Assembly: GCF_025725725.1 (NCBI RefSeq) | Contig: NZ_CP107020.1 | Location: 2,480,001-2,544,000, forward strand | Length of the DNA stretch: 64,000 nucleotides | Direction of reading: 5' to 3' | Source of the DNA: Brachybacterium huguangmaarense | GTDB lineage: Bacteria > Actinomycetota > Actinomycetes > Actinomycetales > Dermabacteraceae | Shown here: positions 58,712-64,000 of the stretch, in pieces | How the letters are laid out: every line of letters starts with the position of its first letter | Position numbering within the stretch: position 1 is the first letter of the stretch | Notes under the pieces: generated by a model | The model's database searches: none | The model's input: only the letters and a program-made list of their open reading frames with translations | Told to the model about the DNA's origin: nothing | Translations under genes and position numbers: made by a program

Positions 58712-59491
58712 TCAGCTCGCGTGCTTCTTGGCCTTCTTGTGCGCGGCGCGCGCAAGGGCCGCGGCGCCGATGATCCCGGCCTCGTTGCGGGTCTGGGCCG
58801 GCACGATCGGGGCCCGCAGGTCCAGCAGCGGCAGGAAGTGCTTGTGCTTCTTGGAGACCCCTCCGCCGACGATGATGAGGTCGGGGCTGAACAGGAGCTC
58901 GAGCACCGAGTAGTAGCCCTGCAGGCGCTCGGCCCATGCCTCCCAGTCCAGCTCGTCGCGCGTGCGCGCCGAGTCCGCGACGTGCTTCTCCCAGTCCTCG
59001 GCCTCGCCGTCGAAGGGGATGTGGCCCAGCTCGGTGTTGGGCACGAGCTCGCCGTCGTTGAAGAGCGCGGTGCCCACGCCGGTGCCGAGCGTCGTCATGA
59101 GCACGACGCCCTTGACCTTGTGGCCGGCGCCGAACTCCATCTCGGCGATGCCGGCGGCGTCGGCGTCGTTGACCACGAACACGTCGTGGCCCGTGCGCTC
59201 GGTGAGCAGGGAGTCAACGTCGGTGCCGATCCACGACTTGTCGACGTTCGCGGCCGTCATCGCCACGCCGTGCTGGATGACCGCGGGGAAGGTGACGCCC
59301 ACGGGCAGGTCGTCGTCGATCGTGAAGGCGTCGAGCAGCTCGGCGACCGTGTCGGCCACGGCCTCCGGGGTCGAGGGCTGCGGGGTCGGGATCCGCAGGC
59401 GGTCCGCGGACAGCTCGCCCTTCTTGAGGTCGACCGGGGCGCCCTTGATGCCGCTGCCGCCGATGTCGATGCCGAACGCTGCTTTGCTCAT
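58712..59491 (-). CDS. ppgK: Polyphosphate glucokinase
   Basis: Phosphorylates glucose using polyphosphate or ATP. It is a 259-residue ROK-type protein with phosphate loop DIGGSGIKG (9-17), [12 protein letters not shown], and [20 protein letters not shown], the last being characteristic of actinobacterial PpgK. The end is lysine-rich ([10 protein letters not shown]), perhaps for polyphosphate contact. Confidence 0.94.
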   Translation of the reverse strand: MSKAAFGIDIGGSGIKGAPVDLKKGELSADRLRIPTPQPSTPEAVADTVAELLDAFTIDDDLPVGVTFPAVIQHGVAMTAANVDKSWIGTDVDSLLTERTGHDVFVVNDADAAGIAEMEFGAGHKVKGVVLMTTLGTGVGTALFNDGELVPNTELGHIPFDGEAEDWEKHVADSARTRDELDWEAWAERLQGYYSVLELLFSPDLIIVGGGVSKKHKHFLPLLDLRAPIVPAQTRNEAGIIGAAALARAAHKKAKKHAS

Positions 59492-59560
59492 GGCTTCTCC
59501 TGAGGGAGTCGGCGGCTCCGTAGCCGCACGGTGAGGGACGTGCCTGTCAGTGTTCCAGAT

Positions 59561-59581
59561 GGCGCCGCCTCGTGCGGCGCC
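59561..59581 (-). terminator. Hairpin downstream of map
   Basis: An 8-bp stem, ggcgccgc (59561-59568) with gcggcgcc (59574-59581), lies 10 nt beyond the minus-strand map stop. Confidence 0.55.
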
Positions 59582-59591
59582 GGTTCGTCGA

Positions 59592-60497
59592 TCAGACGAC
59601 GGTGAGGGTCTCGTACCCGCCGTCGGTGATCAGGAAGGTGTGCTCGAACTGGGCCGTGAACGAGCGGTCGGCGGTCACGACCGTCCACCCGTCGTCCCAC
59701 TGCTCCCACGCCTGCGAGCCGAGCGTGACCATGGGCTCGACCGTGAGCGTCATGTTCGGCTCGACGATGTCGTCGAACAGGGGCGCGGAGTCGTAGTGGG
59801 GGATCACGAGGCCGTTGTGGAAGCCCTCGGCGACGCCGTGGCCGGTGTAGTCGCGCACCGACTCGTAGCCGAAACGGCCCACGTACTTCTCGACCACGCG
59901 CCCGATGACGTTGACCTGCCGCCCGGGCTTGGCCGCGCGGATGCCGCGCCACATGGCCTCCTCGGTGCGCTCGATGAGGTCCGCCGCATGCGGGTCGACC
60001 TCGCCGACCGGGAAGGTCGCGTTGGTGTCGCCGTGCACGCCGTGGATGAACGCGGTGACGTCGACGTTGAGGATGTCGCCCTCCTCCATCACGGTGGAGT
60101 CGGGGATCCCGTGGCAGATCACTTCGTTCAGGCTCGTGCAGCACGACTTGGGGTAGCCGAGGTAGCCGAGCGTGGAGGGGTAGGCGCCGTGGGAGACCAG
60201 CACGTCGTGCACGATCTCGTCGATCCGGTCGGTCGTCACGCCCGGCTCCGCGGCCTCGCCGGCCGCCTGCAGCGCGAGGGCCGCGATCTGGGACGCCTCG
60301 CGCACCCGCTCGATGACCGAGGCGCTCTGCACGAAGGGGCCCACGTCGTCCGAGGCGGCCTCGTCCTTGCCGACGTACTCCGGCCGCTCGATCGAGGCGG
60401 GGACCGACCGGATCGGGGAGAGGGTGCCGGGAGTGATGAGGGCGCGTCCCGCGGGACGCAGCCATGGCTCGTGCGATGCGCCGTGCTCTACAGTCAT
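59592..60497 (-). CDS. map: Methionine aminopeptidase, type 1c
   Basis: Removes N-terminal methionine. It has 301 residues, with metal ligands Asp146, Asp157, His220, Glu254 and Glu285 and His129 in ICHGIPD. The ~40-residue N-terminal extension with [18 protein letters not shown] is the proline-rich element of the MetAP1c class described in Mycobacterium. ATG 60497 was chosen; GTG 60503 would add two residues. Confidence 0.95.
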   Translation of the reverse strand: MTVEHGASHEPWLRPAGRALITPGTLSPIRSVPASIERPEYVGKDEAASDDVGPFVQSASVIERVREASQIAALALQAAGEAAEPGVTTDRIDEIVHDVLVSHGAYPSTLGYLGYPKSCCTSLNEVICHGIPDSTVMEEGDILNVDVTAFIHGVHGDTNATFPVGEVDPHAADLIERTEEAMWRGIRAAKPGRQVNVIGRVVEKYVGRFGYESVRDYTGHGVAEGFHNGLVIPHYDSAPLFDDIVEPNMTLTVEPMVTLGSQAWEQWDDGWTVVTADRSFTAQFEHTFLITDGGYETLTVV

Positions 60498-60576
60498 GGC
60501 CACCAGTGTCTCATCGTCTCATCGCGGCCGGTCCGGCATACGACCGGCCGCGTGCACCCGATCCAGGAGGACGGCC

Positions 60577-60756
60577 ATGGACTACTACTTCAACCTCGAG
60601 ACGAAGCAGGTCGAGGAGGGGCCGCAGTCGCCGAGCAACGAGCTCATGGGCCCCTACGCGACGCGCGAGGAGGCCGCGCGGGCCCTTCAGATCGCCGCGC
60701 AGCGCAACGAGTCGTGGGACGACGAGGACGCCGCCTGGAAGGGCGAGCAGGGCTGA
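60577..60756 (+). CDS. Small conserved actinobacterial protein
   Basis: A 59-residue acidic protein (MDYYFNLETKQVEEGPQSPS, GPYATREEAARALQ). The ATG has aggagg six bases upstream, so it is well supported despite its size. The YATREEAA stretch resembles short SPOR-like or unnamed actinobacterial proteins of unknown function. Divergent from map, convergent with panB. Confidence 0.8.
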   Translation: MDYYFNLETKQVEEGPQSPSNELMGPYATREEAARALQIAAQRNESWDDEDAAWKGEQG

Positions 60757-60760
60757 GGCG

Positions 60761-61582
60761 TCACTCGAAGGAGTGCTCGGCGCCCGGGTAGCGGCGGCCC
60801 TCGACGTTCTCCCGGTAGGCCGTGGCCGCACGCCGGAGGTCGTCGCCGATCTCGGCGAAGCGCCGCACGAAGGCCCCGCGGAAGTCCGACAGGCCCGCCA
60901 TGTCCTGCCACACGAGGACCTGGCCGTCGCACGCGGGCCCCGCGCCGATCCCGATCGTGGGGATCTGCAGGATCTCCGTGACCCGCTCGGCCACCGCGGC
61001 CGGGACCAGCTCGAGCACGACCGCAAACGCGCCCGCCTCCTGCAGCGCGAGGGCCTCGTCGGCGAGCCGGTCGGCCGAGGCGTGGTCGCGGCCCTGGACC
61101 CGGTGGCCGCCGAGCGCATGGACCGACTGCGGGGTGAAGCCGAGATGTCCCATGACGGGGATCCCCGCGTCGACGAGCGCGCGCACCCGGTCGGTGATCG
61201 CGTGGCCGCCCTCGAGCTTGACGGCGTGGGCCCCCGCCCGCATGAGCTCGACGCCGTGGGTGACGGCGTCCGCGACGGAGGTCTGGTAGGAGCCGAAGGC
61301 GAGGTCCGCGACCACGAGCGGACGGGTCACCGAGCGCGCGACCGCGCCCGTGAACGTGAGCATGTCCTGGTGGGTCGTGTGCACCGTGGAGTCGTAGCCG
61401 AGGACCGTCGTGCCCACGGAGTCCCCGACCAGCAGCACGTCGATGCCGGCGCTCTCGAAGATCCTCGCGGAGAACTGGTCGTACGAGGTCAGCATCGCGA
61501 AGCGGCGGCCCGTGTCCTTGGCGTCCTGGAGGTGGCGGATGCGCACGCGGGCGGGGCGGGACGGATCGGTGGGGGCGTTCAT
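60761..61582 (-). CDS. panB: 3-methyl-2-oxobutanoate hydroxymethyltransferase
   Basis: First committed step of pantothenate synthesis: adds a hydroxymethyl group from methylene-tetrahydrofolate to ketoisovalerate. It has 273 residues, with MLTSYDQFSARIFESAGID, LLVGDSVGTTVLGYDST (metal Asp), VKLEGG and IGIGAGPACDGQVLVW. ATG 61582 follows aggagag. Its product ends up in CoA and the ACP arm used by the fab genes. Confidence 0.96.
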   Translation of the reverse strand: MNAPTDPSRPARVRIRHLQDAKDTGRRFAMLTSYDQFSARIFESAGIDVLLVGDSVGTTVLGYDSTVHTTHQDMLTFTGAVARSVTRPLVVADLAFGSYQTSVADAVTHGVELMRAGAHAVKLEGGHAITDRVRALVDAGIPVMGHLGFTPQSVHALGGHRVQGRDHASADRLADEALALQEAGAFAVVLELVPAAVAERVTEILQIPTIGIGAGPACDGQVLVWQDMAGLSDFRGAFVRRFAEIGDDLRRAATAYRENVEGRRYPGAEHSFE

Positions 61583-61616
61583 GAGGGCTCTCCTGGTTGG
61601 TGCGAGGCCGGAATAC

Positions 61617-61646
61617 GTGACATCATCCCCCATGCCGTCGTATGAC
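61617..61646 (+). promoter_or_regulatory. Candidate promoter of the lipoprotein gene
   Basis: GTGACA (61617-61622) and TATGAC (61641-61646) are spaced 18 nt. The -35 hexamer is identical to that at 10666. Predicted leader ~25-30 nt. Confidence 0.55.
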
Positions 61647-61676
61647 GGGGACCACACGCCTCGAGGGAGAACCACC

Positions 61677-62258
61677 ATGATCACCACGATCCGTTCGATC
61701 CGCAGTGCCGCCGTTCTCGGCCTCGGCGGCACCGCCATCGCGATCTCGCTCGCCGCCTGCGGTGGCGGCGGCACCGTGACGGCCGACGAGACCACCTCGG
61801 CCGCCGCGGAGACGACCTCGGCGAGCGAGTCCGCGACCGAGTCGGAGTCGGCCGAGCCCAGCGCCACCGAGAGCGAGACCGAGTCGGCCGCGCCCGCGAC
61901 GAGCGAGGCGGCCGCCCCCGTCACCGAGGACGACCTCAACGCCGCGAAGCAGAACTGGATCGACTTCTACACGGCCGTGGGCAACAAGGACTACGAGGGC
62001 GCGTGCCGCCTCGTGGTGCTGCCCGGCTCGAAGCAGCCGATGACCGACGACCTGGTCAAGCAGTGCGCCGAGGGCGCGAGCTCCGACCCGAACGTCGACC
62101 AGATCTCGCCCGAGCTCGCCGCCCAGGTCACGCCCGACCTGCTCGAGGCGCGCGACAACGGCGACGGCACCATCATGGTGTCGATCCAGGGCCAGGACAT
62201 GCCCTACCCCAACATCAAGGGCGACGACGGCAAGTGGTACCTCGAGGCGCAGCTCTGA
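61677..62258 (+). CDS. Secreted lipoprotein of unknown function
   Basis: A 193-residue lipoprotein: signal peptide with lipobox SLAAC (Cys28), a ~60-residue linker almost wholly Ser/Thr/Glu/Ala (residues ~33-90) suited to span the cell wall, then a ~100-residue domain (LNAAKQNWIDFYTAVGNKDY, MTDDLVKQCAEGA) like small DUF4878/NTF2-type actinobacterial lipoproteins. The ATG follows gggaga. A strong terminator follows. Confidence 0.85.
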   Translation: MITTIRSIRSAAVLGLGGTAIAISLAACGGGGTVTADETTSAAAETTSASESATESESAEPSATESETESAAPATSEAAAPVTEDDLNAAKQNWIDFYTAVGNKDYEGACRLVVLPGSKQPMTDDLVKQCAEGASSDPNVDQISPELAAQVTPDLLEARDNGDGTIMVSIQGQDMPYPNIKGDDGKWYLEAQL

Positions 62259-62274
62259 TCGGCTCCGCCCCGCT

Positions 62275-62314
62275 CGACGGGCCGTCCCTCCCCTGCGGGA
62301 GGGGCGGCCCGTCG
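62275..62314 (+). terminator. Strong terminator after the lipoprotein gene
   Basis: An 18-bp stem with one G-T pair, cgacgggccgtccctccc (62275-62292) with its partner at 62297-62314, and a 4-nt loop. Confidence 0.8.
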
Positions 62315-62347
62315 TCGTGAGCGGGCCTGCTGCGGCAGACTGGTCCC

Positions 62348-63685
62348 ATGGAACGCCACCAGGACGTCGTCATCCGCACGGTCGAGGAGAGGGACATCCG
62401 CTTCGTGCGGCTGTGGTTCTGCGACGTGCTGGGCACGCTCAAGTCGATCGCGATCTCCCCGTCGGACCTCGAGAACGCCTTCACCGAGGGCATCGGCATC
62501 GACGGCTCGGCGATCGAGGGCCTCACCCGCGAGTACGAGTCGGACATGCTGCTGCGTCCCGACCCGGCGACGTTCGAGCTGCTCCCGTGGCGCGGCGAGG
62601 TGGCCGGGACCGGCCGCATGATGTGCGACGTGCTCACCCCCGACGGCCAGCCGGCCGCGTCGGACCCGCGCCGCGTGCTCAAGGACGCGATCGCGCGCGC
62701 CGAGGCCAAGGGCCTGGAGTTCTTCACCCATCCCGAGATCGAGTTCTACCTGTTCGAGCGGGGCTACGAGCCCGGGCAGCCGCTGCGCCCCGTCGACAGC
62801 GCCGGCTACTTCGACCACGTCCACCGCGCGAGCGGACAGGACTTCCGGCGCACGGTGATCCAGTACCTCGAGGCCATGAACATCCAGGTCGAGTACTCCC
62901 ACCACGAGAACGGCCCGGGCCAGAACGAGATCGACCTGCGCTACGCCGACGCGCTCACGACCGCCGACAACATCCTGACCTTCCGCACCGTGGTCAAGGA
63001 GGTCGCGCTCTCGATGGGCCAGGTCGCGACCTTCATGCCCAAGCCGATGATCGACAACCCGGGCTCGGGCATGCACACCCACCTGTCGCTGTTCCAGAAC
63101 GGGCGCAACGCCTTCCACGAGCCCGGCGCCGAGTACGGCCTCTCCCGCACCGGGCGCCAGTTCATCGCGGGGCTGCTGCGCCACGCCCCCGAGTACTGCG
63201 CGGTCACGAGCCAGTTCGTGAACTCCTACAAGCGCCTGTGGGGCGCGCAGGAGGCGCCGAGCTACGTGTGCTGGGGCCACAACAACCGCTCGGCGCTCGT
63301 GCGGGTCCCGTTCCACAAGCCCACCAAGGGCACGAGCTCACGCGTCGAGTTCCGCGGCGCCGACTCGGCCGCCAACCCCTACCTCGCGTTCGCGGTGCTG
63401 CTGGCCGCGGGTCTCGCCGGCATCGACGGGGAGTACGACCTGCCCGAGGGCGCGGAGGACACGGTCTGGCAGCTGACGGACCGGGAGCGGCGCGCGCTCG
63501 GCTACGAGCCGCTGCCGACCGACCTGTTCCGGGCGCTCGAGACCTTCGAGTCCTCCGAGCTCATGGCCGAGACCCTGGGCGAGCAGGTCTTCGAGTACTT
63601 CCTGCGCAACAAGCACGTCGAGTGGGACCGCTATCGCGAGCAGGTGACCTCGGTCGAGCTCGACGCCACCTTCTATCGGATCTGA
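62348..63685 (+). CDS. glnA2: Glutamine synthetase, GlnA2-like
   Basis: A 445-residue type I glutamine synthetase forming glutamine from glutamate, ammonia and ATP. Features are VRLWFCDVLGTLK, the metal/glutamate segment THPEIEFYLFE, NPGSGMHTHLSLF, and the ATP-region NNRSALVRVP with VEFRGADSAANPYLAFA. The length and C-terminus match GSI-alpha/GlnA2 (Mycobacterium GlnA2), and the NLYDLPPEE adenylylation loop of GSI-beta is replaced by EYDLPEGAED. It is directly followed by glnE, as in Mycobacterium. Confidence 0.94.
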   Translation: MERHQDVVIRTVEERDIRFVRLWFCDVLGTLKSIAISPSDLENAFTEGIGIDGSAIEGLTREYESDMLLRPDPATFELLPWRGEVAGTGRMMCDVLTPDGQPAASDPRRVLKDAIARAEAKGLEFFTHPEIEFYLFERGYEPGQPLRPVDSAGYFDHVHRASGQDFRRTVIQYLEAMNIQVEYSHHENGPGQNEIDLRYADALTTADNILTFRTVVKEVALSMGQVATFMPKPMIDNPGSGMHTHLSLFQNGRNAFHEPGAEYGLSRTGRQFIAGLLRHAPEYCAVTSQFVNSYKRLWGAQEAPSYVCWGHNNRSALVRVPFHKPTKGTSSRVEFRGADSAANPYLAFAVLLAAGLAGIDGEYDLPEGAEDTVWQLTDRERRALGYEPLPTDLFRALETFESSELMAETLGEQVFEYFLRNKHVEWDRYREQVTSVELDATFYRI

Positions 63686-63689
63686 GGCC

Positions 63690-64000
63690 ATGGTCGGGCA
63701 GATGAGCACCGGCGCGCTCGCGCGGGCCGGCTTCGGGGACACGGATCGGGCCCAGCGCTTCTTGGGCGACCGCGCGCTGCGCGGGCTCGACGCGGCGGGG
63801 GCCGAGGCCATCGGGCACACCGCCGACGCCGACGAGGCGCTGCTGGGGCTGCTCCGCGTGGCCGAGGCCGCCCGCGCCGACCAGGAGGCGGGGATCGACG
63901 TCGACGCCCTGCTCGGCTCGGTCGGCGAGCAGGGCTCGGCGGGCTCGCGCCTCGTGACCGTGCTGGGCTCCTCGGTCGCCCTGGGGGACTTCCTGGCCCG
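63690..64000 (+). CDS. glnE: Glutamine synthetase adenylyltransferase, N-terminal part
   Basis: ATG 63690 is 4 nt after glnA2. The 103 visible codons (ALARAGFGDTDRAQRFLGDR, then SRLVTVLGSSVALGDFLAR at the window end) match the start of the first nucleotidyltransferase half of GlnE. It modulates glutamine synthetase by adenylylation, although the adjacent GlnA2 seems to lack the target loop, so its substrate is probably another GlnA. Confidence 0.88.
   Translation, partial: MVGQMSTGALARAGFGDTDRAQRFLGDRALRGLDAAGAEAIGHTADADEALLGLLRVAEAARADQEAGIDVDALLGSVGEQGSAGSRLVTVLGSSVALGDFLA

Noticed and set aside
58110..58937. Protein frame opposite the RNase P RNA
   Set aside because: The region is fully explained by rnpB and the 5' end of yaaA; no protein features.

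Overview
The window is high-GC (roughly 70%) actinobacterial chromosome. Several features point to Micrococcales, and my best guess is a Dermabacteraceae/Brachybacterium-like organism: discrete type II fatty-acid genes in the order fabD-fabH-acpP-fabF, a homodimeric-type pyruvate dehydrogenase E1, the actinobacterial families DUF3145 and DUF3052, a polyphosphate-type glucokinase, SufS-SufU, and a panB / GlnA2 / glnE neighbourhood. The genus is inference, not read from a marker gene.

Layout. 0-11.8 kb is core: the end of a nucleoside transporter, tRNA-Asn, OsmC, peptide deformylase, DUF3145, then a long minus-strand run aceE - gntR - fabD - fabH - acpP - fabF - MFS transporter that links acetyl-CoA supply to fatty-acid synthesis, then DUF3052, a peroxiredoxin and tRNA-Val. 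11.8-23.2 kb, directly after tRNA-Val, is a decaying accessory region. It has a MerR regulator overlapping a C39-like cysteine-peptidase gene, then a series of truncated, fused or frameshifted genes (S66 peptidase, drug exporter joined to an ArsR tail, MFS, SDR, NUDIX, amidohydrolase) among intact aldo/keto reductases, an SDR, TfoX-N and SRPBCC proteins and a transglutaminase-like protein. Two genes here share the same palindrome-plus-minus-10 block.

23.7-34.8 kb holds a DUF222-HNH protein, an XRE regulator coupled to an NAD-dependent epimerase, a zinc alcohol dehydrogenase, a NUDIX protein, a two-component system (response regulator, kinase) followed by an orphan membrane protein, a TPR protein and homocysteine S-methyltransferase. 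About 35.4-47.2 kb is an island lying inside an amino-acid permease gene: the 5' part of the permease ends at about 35412 and the 3' part resumes at about 47187 in the same orientation. The island carries TnpB, IS3 and ISL3 transposase remnants, glutamate decarboxylase, a membrane flavin electron-transfer module (ferric-reductase-like protein, FMN-binding protein, ApbE) with a convergent two-component system, arsC and metal-ATPase fragments, a VIT-type transporter, an AAA ATPase, two damaged DUF3800 genes and a SRAP protein.

48-64 kb returns to core genes: DUF421, DUF2785, small membrane proteins, a phosphate transporter with a PHO-box-like repeat upstream, SufS-SufU, a Nif3-like protein, YaaA, the RNase P RNA, polyphosphate glucokinase, methionine aminopeptidase, PanB, a lipoprotein, GlnA2 and the start of glnE.

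A recurring regulatory trait is that at least a dozen genes, mostly accessory, have a TAnnnT-like hexamer ending exactly 6-7 nt before the start codon. This predicts widespread leaderless transcription and helped choose several starts.
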